Assembly: GCF_042666505.1 (NCBI RefSeq) | Contig: NZ_JBHTDN010000015.1 | Span: forward strand, 8,253-72,252 | Source: Parapedobacter sp042666505 | GTDB taxonomy: Bacteria > Bacteroidota > Bacteroidia > Sphingobacteriales > Sphingobacteriaceae | Direction: 5' to 3' | DNA: 64,000 nt | Shown here: one piece after another, positions 9,398-18,942 of the stretch | Layout: each line of letters begins with the position of its first letter | Position numbering within the stretch: position 1 is the stretch's first letter | Notes under the pieces: model-generated | Database searches by the model: none | Told to the model about the DNA's origin: nothing | What the model saw: only the letters and a program-made list of their open reading frames with translations | Made by a program: the position numbers and the translations under genes

Positions 9398-9419
9398 TTT
9401 TTTCTTTTATCGTTTTACC

Positions 9420-11489
9420 CTAGTTATAGCCCGGATTCTGATCAAGAGAAGGCAATCTCCTCAACTCGGCGCGTGGTATCGGCACCCAAACGAATTTCTT
9501 GTCGACTATCCGCGTAAGGAACGATGAAGTGCCTGGGGTGGTGCGTCTGTAATATGTCTCCCGTGTTGCGCCATCTGGGTTCATGCCCCGCAAGGGCTCC
9601 CGTTCGGTTTCTTCATAAATACCCCATCTGCGTACGTCATAAAAGCGACGGTTCTCCCATAGGAACTCAACCATGCGTTCGCGTTCGATTTGTTGCTGAA
9701 CGACCGTTGCGTTAGCAAGCTGGCTGTCGGATAATCCGGGCAGCCCCGCACGATAGCGCACCAGGTTGAAGGCACTTTTGATCGCTTCGGCATCCCGGCT
9801 AACGGTGAACTGCTCGTTACCGAGTTGCACGGTGTGGGTGCCTGTCAGATTGTTCACGGCTTCCGCGTACGATAGCAGGATTTCTGCATACCGGATGATG
9901 GGATATGCCTTGGGGATATGCCGCGCACCTGTGCCATTGAAGGCATCATACGGGTGGTTGAATTTCTTGATCACATATCCGGTAATCGGATAATTGGGAG
10001 AGGCAGCGCTAACACCGCCCCGGCCATCTACATCCTGGTAGTAGTACTTTGCGGTATGGGTATTGATCGTTGTACTGGACAAGGCCTGCCACACGGCTTC
10101 GTTAAACCCGATGGATGCATAGAACCGCATCTCGCGGTTGGCATACATTTTAAATACCCCGGCATTGAGCGGATACCCCGAGAAAAACTTTGCCTGTTCG
10201 GTAAAGAGGTCATTGAAAGTTCCACCAGAAGGAAGATCCGCTTCTGTTTCAAAATAAGTGTCGCCACGAGCTTCTTCTTTGGTGCGCCCATCCTCCATCA
10301 GGTAGGCATCCACCACTTTCTGGGTCACGGAGAAACGCCCCCAGCCACCCAACGACGGCGGCATCGAGCCTCTGCTGATAAATTCTGCGATGTATCCGGT
10401 GTTTCTACCCCAAATCAATTCCGGATTGATGGCGGCCACTGCCTCGCCGGTAAAGATATCCGAGTAGGACCTGAACGCATCGATACCGGAGGCTCCGTTG
10501 GGATAGGTGTTATAGAAATTGGGATCCGAGGTGACGCCTGCGGGGAGCGAAGGTGTCCGGTCATCTGCAGCCACCGCATAGAGCCGGTACGACCCCATAT
10601 CCATCACCCGCTTGGCGGCTGCCGCTGCTACTGCCCAACGGCGTTCGTCGTACTGCTGGGATACATAGTGCACACCATCCGTGGACCGCGTCCAGTTGCC
10701 ATAATAGGAACTGGCGACCGCACCGCCGTTAAACAGCGGACTGGCGTGTATTAACCGCAGCCGGGCGATCAGCGCGAGCGCCGCACCTCTGGTGGGACGT
10801 CCGAATTCCAGAATATTGGTTTCTCTCGGAAGCAACTGGGCAGCCTTTTCAAACTCGTCGCACGTATAGTCCATCGTTTCGTCGTATGTCGCCCGTGGAC
10901 GGTCGTAATATTCCAGGGATTCGTTGGTATTCACCACTTCGTCGCCAAGCAAAATTGCAGGGCCGTAATCAACCAGGATGTTATAGTAGGCATAGGCGCG
11001 GATGAAGCGTGTGTATCCTTCGATCCGAATCCGGTCCACATTGGTCATGTCTCTGGGACGCTCGAGATTTTGCAGGATCAGGTTACATTTCCGGATGATT
11101 TTGTAGTACCGACCCCATTGATTGAGGTTACCGGCGGGACCGCCCCCGGATCCGTAAAAATCGGGCGTGATATTCCCAGTGACAAAATCCATTCCGTAGT
11201 ACACATTGGCAGATCCGCCCCCGGTAAGTCCGTTGAATCCCTCGTCGGTAGCCATGGGACCCGGTGTATAACCGAATCGGATGGTGTTTGATTCATCCGG
11301 AAACATCGCCGCCGCGCCCCACATGTAGGCTTCCATATACCGGGTATTGGCAAATGCCGAATCGATGTTAAATTCATCGTCGAAATAATCGTCGATATTC
11401 AGGTAGTCCTTACAGGACGTCGCCACAGCAACCAGCTGGATGATGATGGCTGCTTTCGCAATTCGTTGTATGATGATTGACTTTCTCAT
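9420..11489 (-). CDS. RagB/SusD family nutrient-uptake outer-membrane lipoprotein
   Basis: 689 residues. I chose the ATG at 11489, which gives a signal ending in the lipobox VATSC (Cys26); the longer frame to 11591 would overlap the end of the SusC gene and delay the signal by 34 residues. The protein shows the SusD pattern: CKDYLNIDDY after the Cys, an N-terminal TPR-like helical part, and the conserved C-terminal section with FLWENRRFYDVRRWG and an ending in DQNPGYN. SusD lipoproteins cap the SusC channel and capture ligand. It lies 19 bp after susC. At 689 residues it is longer than the usual 500-600. Confidence 0.93.
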   Translation of the reverse strand: MRKSIIIQRIAKAAIIIQLVAVATSCKDYLNIDDYFDDEFNIDSAFANTRYMEAYMWGAAAMFPDESNTIRFGYTPGPMATDEGFNGLTGGGSANVYYGMDFVTGNITPDFYGSGGGPAGNLNQWGRYYKIIRKCNLILQNLERPRDMTNVDRIRIEGYTRFIRAYAYYNILVDYGPAILLGDEVVNTNESLEYYDRPRATYDETMDYTCDEFEKAAQLLPRETNILEFGRPTRGAALALIARLRLIHASPLFNGGAVASSYYGNWTRSTDGVHYVSQQYDERRWAVAAAAAKRVMDMGSYRLYAVAADDRTPSLPAGVTSDPNFYNTYPNGASGIDAFRSYSDIFTGEAVAAINPELIWGRNTGYIAEFISRGSMPPSLGGWGRFSVTQKVVDAYLMEDGRTKEEARGDTYFETEADLPSGGTFNDLFTEQAKFFSGYPLNAGVFKMYANREMRFYASIGFNEAVWQALSSTTINTHTAKYYYQDVDGRGGVSAASPNYPITGYVIKKFNHPYDAFNGTGARHIPKAYPIIRYAEILLSYAEAVNNLTGTHTVQLGNEQFTVSRDAEAIKSAFNLVRYRAGLPGLSDSQLANATVVQQQIERERMVEFLWENRRFYDVRRWGIYEETEREPLRGMNPDGATRETYYRRTTPGTSSFLTRIVDKKFVWVPIPRAELRRLPSLDQNPGYN

Positions 11490-11508
11490 GTCATTGATGT
11501 CTGTAGCC

Positions 11509-14500
11509 TTAAAAATTGATGTATACCTGTGCCGAATACGTAGTCGGAATCGGGTACTTACGACCGTTCCATGCGGCTTGTTCCGGATCAAAGATTTTTA
11601 CTTGATCCCATATGTAGAGGTTGTTGCCCACAAACTGCAGGTCCATCGAAGAAACGCCGAACTTTTTCAGGAACGCCGGATTTATGTGATAATTCACGGT
11701 AATTTCCTGCAGCCGGAGGTAGCGAGCATCACCTTGCCAGAAGGTGGACAACTGGCTGTTGTTGCTATTATTGCCATATTGGAGGCGCGGAAAGCGGGCG
11801 TTGGGGTTTTCAGCCAATGAAAGGTCTATGCCCTGCTGTAAGGCGTATTCCCGCGGTATCCATCGGTTTCTGGGGTCAGCGGCCAAGGTAAGTACATTGC
11901 CTTCCGTGCCTTGGAAGAAGGGCATATAGCCCATCCCGTTTGTGATCGTTCGCTTCCGGCCTTCCCAGCTATACCAATCATCGTCAATTCGCTCTTCCAT
12001 GGACTGTCCCACATAGAAAAATGAAGTTTTTCCCGTCCCTTTGAATAGAATACCCAACGTCAGGTTCTTGTAGCGGAACTCGCCCCCGAAACCGTACATC
12101 GTCAGCGGATAATTGCTGTGCGTCAACGGCACCTTATCCAAGTCATTGATTACGCCGTCGCCGTTTACATCCTTATACTTGATATCACCGGGCATGACCG
12201 TTCCAAACGTCTGTCTGGGACTGTATTTGATGTCGTCTTCGTCTTTAAAAAGCCCAATCGCTTGGAAACCGCGGAGGGATTTGTGTGGGTAACCATTAAA
12301 TTCGAGATAGGGATACTCCAAATAGGCCTGCTCCCAGTTCTGTACCACATTTTTGGAATAGGTGAAATTGCCGCGCACGGTGAAGCCGAAGTTGGGGGAA
12401 ACCTGTGCTGTGTAGCTGATGTTTCCATCGGCTCCAGAGCTTTTCATCCGGCCCACATTGGCAAAGGGGTTGGATATGACCCCTACATATTCAGGTACCT
12501 GTACCCGCTGCTGAAAAATTCCGTTGCGCTGATCTTCGAAAAAATCAACGACAAACTCGATTTTGTCGTCCAACAGTCTACCTTCGATCCCCAGATTGGA
12601 CTTAACTGCTCGCTCCCAGGCGAGGTTATCCGCCCCAATCCGGGTTTCGTTGATCGTTTCGATGTCGGGAATACCCCATACATTGCCCGAACCTTGATCC
12701 GCTTTCGTCAGGTAAGGGAAACGGATATCCGTAATGCGATCATTCCCCACGGTACCATACGACGCCCTGATCTTGAAGTAGTCGAGCCAGGGCATCTTCT
12801 CCTGCACGAATTGGTAGCCCGTAGGCACCCAACCTAAGGCGATGGAGGGGAAAAAACCATATTGCCTGCCCGGCTGGAAGTTTTCGGACCCGGTATACCC
12901 AAAGTTGATATCCAACAGGTAGGTGTCCCGGAAGCCATAGGTAAACCGGCTGGATACCCCTTGATAGCGCAGCGGGATGGCGGATAGGTTATTCGTCGCA
13001 TCTTTCGTATCTTTTGCATCGCTGATGTAATAATAGATCAACGCGGATGCCCGGTGGTCTTCACCAAACTGTTGATCGTAATTGATGGCCGACTCAAGGA
13101 AATATTTGCGGTATTCGCGCGTCATTTGGTCGTAAGAAGCCGATCGCTCCTGCACCCGTTCCATCATGATGAGCGACCCGTCGTAGTTCCGACCGGTAGC
13201 TTCATAGAGGGCAGGCTGCACCCACCTTCGCTCCTTAAAGTAACTATTGATATCATAAGCGCCCTGAATGCGGAATTTGAGCCCATCCAATACGCTGGAG
13301 AGATTTTGATTCAGCGCGAGAGTTGCTTTGCCCTTAAACAACTGGTCGGAGGCTTTGCCTGTACGGTTGATCATAACATAGGGCGATGACCGGTCTCCGG
13401 TACCCCGGCCGGGTAACAGGCCATTGGAATACTGAATGGGGATTGTCACCGGCGTGAGTCGCGATTGGGTGCCCCAGATATAATCGGTATTTGCCACGCC
13501 CGGCTGATCCAGCCGGGATAGGAAACCATCCGATCCCAGGAAAACCTCCGTGGTTTTCGTTAGGTTGAGATTTAGGTTGATCCGGTAATTATAAGTGTTG
13601 TACCCAACATTCGAACTATACACGCTGTTTCTGTCGACTTTGTAGGCGGCAGTTTCCGAGTTGCCACCCAGGCTCAGGAAATAGCGGGCCACCTCGCTAC
13701 CTCCACGACCACTTACATAGTAACTTTGGCGCCAAAAGTTGTTTCTGAGAATCTCGTCCTGCCAGTTCACATCCGGATACATGTCCGGATCCAGTCCATC
13801 CCGGATGATCCCCAGCTCGGTTTCGTTGTAAAGCGGCGATTCTCCCCGGACGATGCTGGCTTCATTGGCCAATTGTGCATAGTCATACGCGCGCAGGTAT
13901 TGCGGCAGGCGATTGAGCCGCGAAAGGGTTGTGTTGGCCCGTGCGGTAATCTGGATCCGATCTACGAGACCCCGCTTGGTGGTAACCAACACCACGCCAT
14001 TGGCACCCCTCACACCATAAACCGCAGTGGCCGAGGCGTCTTTGAGGATGGAAAAGCTCTCGATATCTGCCGGATCCAGCGTGTTCAGGTCTCCTTCCAA
14101 CCCATCGATCAGCACGAGGGCGCTGCTGTTAGCCCCGAATGTGCCGATACCCCGTACCCAGAATTCGGCAAGGTTCCGCCCGGGCTCTCCGCTGGTTTGC
14201 ATGGAAATTACGCCCGCGGCCCGTCCGCCAAGCAGATTGGTAATGGATGGGGCAGGGCTCTGAAGCTCTTTGACATCGACCGTTGTGATGGCGCCGACCG
14301 AACTGATTTTCCGTTGTGAAGTTCCGAGGCCGACCACAACGACTTCATCCAGGGCCTCACTTTTGTTGGTGAGCGCGATGGACAGATTAGTGGTCGATTC
14401 GACGGCGACATGTTCTACGGGTTCATAACCGACGTACGTAAACACGAGTCGGTCGCCGTAGACCACATTTATACTAAACTTTCCATCGGCGTTGGTTGAT

Positions 14501-14667
14501 GTTCCCGTGGTCGCTTTGTCCTTGATATATATCGATACACTGGATAGCGGTTCGCCGGCTTCATTGACGACCGTACCGGCAATCGTTAACGCTTCCCCTT
14601 GCTGTGCAAATGCCGTTGTAAACAATAAGTACAGCGATAGTGTGCACAAAATGTGAATAATTTTCAT
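11509..14667 (-). CDS. SusC/RagA family TonB-linked outer-membrane receptor
   Basis: 1052 residues. A cleaved signal (ends TTAFAQ) leads into a CarboxypepD_reg-like domain (about 28-100, with the GTSTNADGKFSI turn and FTYVGYEP), then the plug domain (about 115-225, including GVRGANGVVLVTTKRG) and a 22-strand barrel ending in YSAQVYINF, whose terminal Phe is the usual insertion signal. Such receptors import bound oligomers across the outer membrane with energy from TonB-ExbBD. It pairs with the SusD gene 19 bp downstream and follows the TIG-NHL gene by 16 bp. No STN domain is present, so signalling to an anti-sigma factor is not expected. Confidence 0.95.
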   Translation of the reverse strand: MKIIHILCTLSLYLLFTTAFAQQGEALTIAGTVVNEAGEPLSSVSIYIKDKATTGTSTNADGKFSINVVYGDRLVFTYVGYEPVEHVAVESTTNLSIALTNKSEALDEVVVVGLGTSQRKISSVGAITTVDVKELQSPAPSITNLLGGRAAGVISMQTSGEPGRNLAEFWVRGIGTFGANSSALVLIDGLEGDLNTLDPADIESFSILKDASATAVYGVRGANGVVLVTTKRGLVDRIQITARANTTLSRLNRLPQYLRAYDYAQLANEASIVRGESPLYNETELGIIRDGLDPDMYPDVNWQDEILRNNFWRQSYYVSGRGGSEVARYFLSLGGNSETAAYKVDRNSVYSSNVGYNTYNYRINLNLNLTKTTEVFLGSDGFLSRLDQPGVANTDYIWGTQSRLTPVTIPIQYSNGLLPGRGTGDRSSPYVMINRTGKASDQLFKGKATLALNQNLSSVLDGLKFRIQGAYDINSYFKERRWVQPALYEATGRNYDGSLIMMERVQERSASYDQMTREYRKYFLESAINYDQQFGEDHRASALIYYYISDAKDTKDATNNLSAIPLRYQGVSSRFTYGFRDTYLLDINFGYTGSENFQPGRQYGFFPSIALGWVPTGYQFVQEKMPWLDYFKIRASYGTVGNDRITDIRFPYLTKADQGSGNVWGIPDIETINETRIGADNLAWERAVKSNLGIEGRLLDDKIEFVVDFFEDQRNGIFQQRVQVPEYVGVISNPFANVGRMKSSGADGNISYTAQVSPNFGFTVRGNFTYSKNVVQNWEQAYLEYPYLEFNGYPHKSLRGFQAIGLFKDEDDIKYSPRQTFGTVMPGDIKYKDVNGDGVINDLDKVPLTHSNYPLTMYGFGGEFRYKNLTLGILFKGTGKTSFFYVGQSMEERIDDDWYSWEGRKRTITNGMGYMPFFQGTEGNVLTLAADPRNRWIPREYALQQGIDLSLAENPNARFPRLQYGNNSNNSQLSTFWQGDARYLRLQEITVNYHINPAFLKKFGVSSMDLQFVGNNLYIWDQVKIFDPEQAAWNGRKYPIPTTYSAQVYINF

Positions 14668-14683
14668 TGGTTAAGTGGTTTGA

Positions 14684-16009
14684 TTATTCGATTACTAATT
14701 TGCGGATACGGGCATTACCCCAATCGGCGATGTAAATATCTCCTTGTTCATTGACAGCCACCCCCCAAGGACTGTTGAATAGGGATTCGACCGGCCCCCC
14801 GTCCCGGTAACCGGAAACACCCGGTTGCCCGGCTACCGTAGTGACGACGCCATCGGCAGATAGCATGCGGATACAATGATTACCATAGTCCGCAATGAAC
14901 ATGTTTCCGTCGTTGTCAAACTTGATATCTTTCGGTAAATTGAATATGGCTTCTTCAACCGGACCGTCACGGAAGCCGCTACCACCCGGCGCATTGATTC
15001 GTTTGAATCCGCCAGTTCCGTTCGGGTCACGAAGATCCAATACCATAATTCCCTGCCGGAATTCTACCGGGGTGGCATTGGAATGGAGGGTCATGTAGAG
15101 CTCCCAGGGCTTTGCCGGATTAATCGCCTGTCCGTATTGCGATCCGTACGGCCCTTGATGTACAATAGTTGCTTCATACGTTTCGGGGTGTATTTTGGCA
15201 ACCTTGCCGTCACGGAACCGGGTATAGAGATACCCATCATACGGACAGAAAGTGACAAAATTATTATACCGGTCGGCCCATACGATGGAATTATATTCTG
15301 CTTCGGAGAATAACGCATTACGCTGACGGGGGTTCCAAGCCTCCCTTGGATCGAAGGAGAAAAATACTTCGGGAACGGATTCATGAGCAACGGTTACCAC
15401 GCCCGTTGTACGGTCGACAGTTATGCCGTTGGAATACGGGTTGGGACTGGATGCGATTTGGTATAGAGCAGTCACTATATTTTGCTGCTCATTGATCCGT
15501 GCCACCCCGAATGAGCCACCATCCCGCCAGGACATAAACAAATTGCCCTCCGCATCCAGTTCAAGATACTTGCCGTATACCTGAGCCGTGGTGAGCGTTC
15601 CTTCCTCAAAGGCTGTTTGTCCATTCCCCGTGACGGTGGTTACCTGCGCCTGGGCGTTGTAGGTGAACGTATCTTCGTAAGTGGCAGATTGATCTCCGAT
15701 TACGACCTTAATTACCGGATTGTCGCCGGGGAGGCGCGGTACGATGGCATAAATCCGGTTTCCGCTGGAGGAAACGACGGCTGCCGGGGTGTTGTTGAAA
15801 TATACTTCAATTTTACTGGCGTCGGTGCCGAAATTGTCGCCATCCAATAAGACTTTGTCTTTTGCTCCTCCCTCATGTGGCGAGAAGGAGCTCAGTGTGA
15901 TGGGTTCATTTGGGTTGTGTACTTTACGTTGAGCTTGCTCTTCGTTTTTGCAGGCAAACAAAAGAGACAACACACATAACATACACATAAGTGAAGGGTA
16001 GTGTTTCAT
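14684..16009 (-). CDS. IPT/TIG and NHL-repeat lipoprotein, first gene of the SusC/D operon
   Basis: 441 residues. The lipobox LFAC gives Cys20. An IPT/TIG immunoglobulin-like domain follows (about 35-120, with LSSFSPHEGGAKDKVLLDG and NTPAAVVSSSGNRIYAIVP, each cut short here), then a beta-propeller with NHL repeats (about 125-441; the last repeats contain DNDGNMFIADYGNHCIRM and EQGDIYIADWGNARIRKL). TIG lipoproteins in SusC/D loci are typically surface glycan-binding proteins. It starts the operon, 16 bp before susC. Ligand unknown. Confidence 0.8.
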   Translation of the reverse strand: MKHYPSLMCMLCVLSLLFACKNEEQAQRKVHNPNEPITLSSFSPHEGGAKDKVLLDGDNFGTDASKIEVYFNNTPAAVVSSSGNRIYAIVPRLPGDNPVIKVVIGDQSATYEDTFTYNAQAQVTTVTGNGQTAFEEGTLTTAQVYGKYLELDAEGNLFMSWRDGGSFGVARINEQQNIVTALYQIASSPNPYSNGITVDRTTGVVTVAHESVPEVFFSFDPREAWNPRQRNALFSEAEYNSIVWADRYNNFVTFCPYDGYLYTRFRDGKVAKIHPETYEATIVHQGPYGSQYGQAINPAKPWELYMTLHSNATPVEFRQGIMVLDLRDPNGTGGFKRINAPGGSGFRDGPVEEAIFNLPKDIKFDNDGNMFIADYGNHCIRMLSADGVVTTVAGQPGVSGYRDGGPVESLFNSPWGVAVNEQGDIYIADWGNARIRKLVIE

Positions 16010-16037
16010 GGCATAATTATTAGTTAAATTTCCAAAA

Positions 16038-16049
16038 GGCCTTAAGGCC
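16038..16049. repeat. 12-bp perfect palindrome in the SusC/D operon leader
   Basis: GGCCTTAAGGCC lies 28 bp upstream of the first SusC/D operon start codon, inside the likely transcribed leader. It could be an operator half-site pair or a short RNA stem. No protein is known to bind it. Confidence 0.3.
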
Positions 16050-16303
16050 GCAAGATTGAGAATCTATTGTTTGGTTTCTGTTAATAGCAGGTTACAATAA
16101 CATGAAGCTTTTTTGTGTGGCTAAAAATACTGCTCAATCGAGCTGTATCCGAAATAAATCGAAGCATTGTGCGTACACCGTAGATTGCGGCGTTTACTGC
16201 GAAAATTGCGTTTCTTTCATAATTAACAAATGTTTAATGTAAATCAATTGGTTAGTTCGCATGAAAACCTGTTCGTTTTCCTCCCATGTTTCCATTACGT
16301 AAG

Positions 16304-16336
16304 CAAAAGTAATGAAATAAAAAAAAAACAAACAAA
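16304..16336 (-). promoter_or_regulatory. Candidate promoter of the SusC/D operon
   Basis: On the minus strand TACTTTTG (16311-16304) matches the -7 consensus TAnnTTTG. TTTG elements at 16336-16333 and 16332-16329 give spacings of 21 or 17 bases. It lies in the 432-bp gene-free stretch 16010-16441 between glpD and the operon and would give a leader of nearly 290 nt, long enough for regulation in the RNA. No sigma/anti-sigma pair, hybrid two-component gene or AraC gene is adjacent. The rest of the stretch is AT-rich without a visible gene. Confidence 0.45.
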
Positions 16337-16441
16337 AGTAAAAGAAAATTAATGAAATTTTATTTATCGTTATTTTAGTTGAATTCGAATCGAAAGGGTG
16401 GTAAGCGCAATAAAATAAGAAGTGATATTGCGAAGATGCGG

Positions 16442-18019
16442 TTATTTTTTTAGTTGATAGGCCAGTGCGGTCTCGCGGAACTGAGTCAGCTGCGACGCAA
16501 TCCAATCTCCGTCATTGCCCAGTTCCCCAGCCATTACTTCTGCAACTTTCGGTGCCATTTCAATGGCAGCTGTCACATCAAGGAATAGGATTCTCAATCG
16601 GCGGGCCAGTACATCTTCAACCGTACGCGCCATTTCGTGCCGGGTCGCCCAAATCACCTCTGCGACGAGGTGTTCAAAGTTTGAGTGGAGTTTTTCCTGC
16701 CAAGCCGGGTTTGTACGTGCCAGCTGCTGGATTTTTGGTGCATCGCTGCCATAAACCTCCCAGTGGCCGCTGGGCTGCTCATGGGTATGTCCATGGATTT
16801 TGAGAGAGGCCGTCTGGCAGGGTATGGGCTGAATCCCGCCAATTTCAAGTGCTTTGTTAACCGTATCCTCGGCCATTTTACGGTAGGTGGTCCATTTTCC
16901 GCCAGTGATGGTAATCAAGCCTGACGAACTGACGATCAGTTTATGGCTTCTTGATATTTCTTTGGTAGCGCCGCTTTCATTGGCCGGAGCCGCGAGCGGC
17001 CGAAGTCCGGCAAAAACACTTAATACGTCCTCTTTTTTGGGTGCTTTGGTGAGGTAGTTTGCTGCCGTTTCTAAAATAAAGTCAATTTCCTTGTCTGTAG
17101 GTTTGGGTTCAAGTGCATGATGGTCCACCGGTATGTCGGTGGTGCCAATAACCAGGTGGTTGTGCCAGGGTACACCGAAAAGTACACGCCCATCGCTGGT
17201 CTTTGGTATCATTAACGCTTCATTTCCTCCTATGAACGAGCGATCGATGACAATATGGGTGCCTTGGCTGGGTTTGACGATCGGTTTGTGGTTGCCGGTA
17301 TCCATCGCCAAAATGTCGTCGACAAAGACGCCGGTCGCATTGACGACCATTTTGGCCTTCAGTTCATGGCTTGTACCGGTTTCCGCATCTATAAAACGGA
17401 TACCGTTTATGCGCCCGTTCTCCGATTTCAATAAATTGGTAACGCGGCAGTAGTTGATGACTGCGGCGCCGAAAGCGGCAGCCGTCTGCGCCAGGTTTAT
17501 GGCTAATCGGGAATCGTCAAATTGCCCGTCAAAATAGCGTACACCGCCTTTTAGTCGGTCCGGTTTCAGCAAAGGAAAGTTTTTTCGGACTTCCTCTTTT
17601 GATACGAAGGTTGAATTGCCGATACGCCGACTGCCGGCTAACCAATCGTATAGCTTAAGGCCAATTAGGTATTTCCATTTACTGAAAACGGAATAACAGG
17701 GGATCACAAAAGGTTGAGAATGGGCTAAATGTGGGGCGTTGGCAAATAAGATGCCGCGTTCCCGCAAGGCTTCGTGGACCAGTTTAACATCGCCCATGGC
17801 TAGGTAACGAACCCCGCCGTGGACCAGTTTCGTGCTGCGACTTGATGTGCCCTTCGCGAAATCATGCTGTTCTAACAAGATCGTTTTAAGCCCTCTTGCG
17901 GCACCATCGACAGCAATTCCTAATCCGGTAGCCCCGCCACCAATGATGGCTAAGTCATACTGTGGATTGCTGGAAACCTGTTTCAAGAATGAAATTCGAT
18001 GGAATTGTTGGGGCTGCAT
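16442..18019 (-). CDS. glpD: Glycerol-3-phosphate dehydrogenase, FAD-dependent
   Basis: 525 residues, family-typical length. A peripheral membrane flavoenzyme that oxidises sn-glycerol 3-phosphate to dihydroxyacetone phosphate and passes electrons to quinone. The Rossmann FAD motif GGGATGLG is at residues 27-34, followed by the family signature SSRSTKLVHGGVRYL and, later, GVPWHNHLVIGTTD and TITGGKWTTYRKMAED. The C-terminal helical cap is complete. It is divergent from the DeoR/GlpR gene at 18181, a common arrangement for local repression by GlpR. Its substrate is the product of GlpK at 5505-6989. Confidence 0.95.
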   Translation of the reverse strand: MQPQQFHRISFLKQVSSNPQYDLAIIGGGATGLGIAVDGAARGLKTILLEQHDFAKGTSSRSTKLVHGGVRYLAMGDVKLVHEALRERGILFANAPHLAHSQPFVIPCYSVFSKWKYLIGLKLYDWLAGSRRIGNSTFVSKEEVRKNFPLLKPDRLKGGVRYFDGQFDDSRLAINLAQTAAAFGAAVINYCRVTNLLKSENGRINGIRFIDAETGTSHELKAKMVVNATGVFVDDILAMDTGNHKPIVKPSQGTHIVIDRSFIGGNEALMIPKTSDGRVLFGVPWHNHLVIGTTDIPVDHHALEPKPTDKEIDFILETAANYLTKAPKKEDVLSVFAGLRPLAAPANESGATKEISRSHKLIVSSSGLITITGGKWTTYRKMAEDTVNKALEIGGIQPIPCQTASLKIHGHTHEQPSGHWEVYGSDAPKIQQLARTNPAWQEKLHSNFEHLVAEVIWATRHEMARTVEDVLARRLRILFLDVTAAIEMAPKVAEVMAGELGNDGDWIASQLTQFRETALAYQLKK

Positions 18020-18065
18020 AAAGCGTGTCTCTTATGACTGATTAATCGAAGCTTGTATTGTAATG

Positions 18066-18073
18066 CAAAAGTA
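18066..18073 (-). promoter_or_regulatory. -7 element of the glpD promoter
   Basis: TACTTTTG on the minus strand lies 47 bp upstream of the glpD ATG and matches TAnnTTTG. No clear TTTG is found 19-21 bp further upstream, which fits a promoter needing or resisting a regulator, but is not proof. Confidence 0.35.
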
Positions 18074-18180
18074 AATGAAATTAAACATAATAAAAAGAAA
18101 ATATCAAAAACTATTATTCGGCTGTACGCGGATTAAAATTTTCCAAAAATGACTACTTTCGCTTAATAAATATAAAAGCT

Positions 18181-18942
18181 ATGAATAGCGTGGAACGCCA
18201 CCAAGCCATACTGGATCAATTGAAAGAGAATGGATCTGTCAATGTACTGGAACTTTGCAAGCAGCTGAAAGTCTCGTCGGTTACCGTGAGAAAGGATTTA
18301 AAGTTATTGGAAGACCGGCAGCTGTTGTTTCGGACGCATGGGGGAGCGACGCTGATCAATCCCTATACCATCGATCGGACGGTCTTCGAAAAGGAGAAAA
18401 TACAGACCTCGGAGAAAACTGCCATCGCCAAGGAAGCCGCATCGATGATTACAGCCAATGATTCCATCATTATTGCTTCAGGTACAACCGTTCAGGCGAT
18501 GGCCCGCGAAATTCAACCCGTGGGTAATTTAACCGTGGTCACGTCGGCATTGAACGTGGCGGTTCAGCTGATCAAGCATCCGGATGTGGAAATTCTGCAA
18601 CTGGGAGGAATTCTGCGTAAAAGTTCCACATCGGTAGCCGGACTGTATGCCGAGCAGATATTAGGCGATTTCTTTTGCAGTAAGCTTTTCCTGGGGGTAG
18701 ACGGCATTGATTTGGAATTCGGGTTGACCACCACCAACGCACAAGAAGCACATCTGAACCGCAAAATGATGGAGGTTTCGCAAAAGGTGATCGTTCTGGC
18801 GGATTCCACAAAATTTGGCAGGCGGGGATTCGGCCGTATATGTGGAATCGATGAGGTGGATTACATCATTACCGATAGCGGCGTGTCTCCCCATACGGTA
18901 ACCGCGTTGGAAAAACTGGGGGTGAAGGTCACCGTCGTTTAG
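18181..18942 (+). CDS. DeoR/GlpR-family transcriptional regulator
   Basis: 253 residues. An N-terminal winged helix-turn-helix (about 4-57; LELCKQLKVSSVTVRKDLKLL with RTHGGA after it, each split here) is followed by the DeoR sensor domain with SGTTVQAMA, DGIDLEFGLTT and LADSTKFGRRGF. DeoR members bind phosphorylated sugars or polyols. Its place beside glpD suggests glycerol 3-phosphate as effector and the glp genes as targets. A near-consensus -7 element (TACTTTCG) is at 18154-18161. The 3' end overlaps the convergent barrel gene by 14 bp. Confidence 0.88.
   Translation: MNSVERHQAILDQLKENGSVNVLELCKQLKVSSVTVRKDLKLLEDRQLLFRTHGGATLINPYTIDRTVFEKEKIQTSEKTAIAKEAASMITANDSIIIASGTTVQAMAREIQPVGNLTVVTSALNVAVQLIKHPDVEILQLGGILRKSSTSVAGLYAEQILGDFFCSKLFLGVDGIDLEFGLTTTNAQEAHLNRKMMEVSQKVIVLADSTKFGRRGFGRICGIDEVDYIITDSGVSPHTVTALEKLGVKVTVV

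Noticed and set aside
9918..10754. A 278-codon plus-strand frame antisense to susD
   Set aside because: A shadow of the SusD gene, with no signal, domain or promoter.
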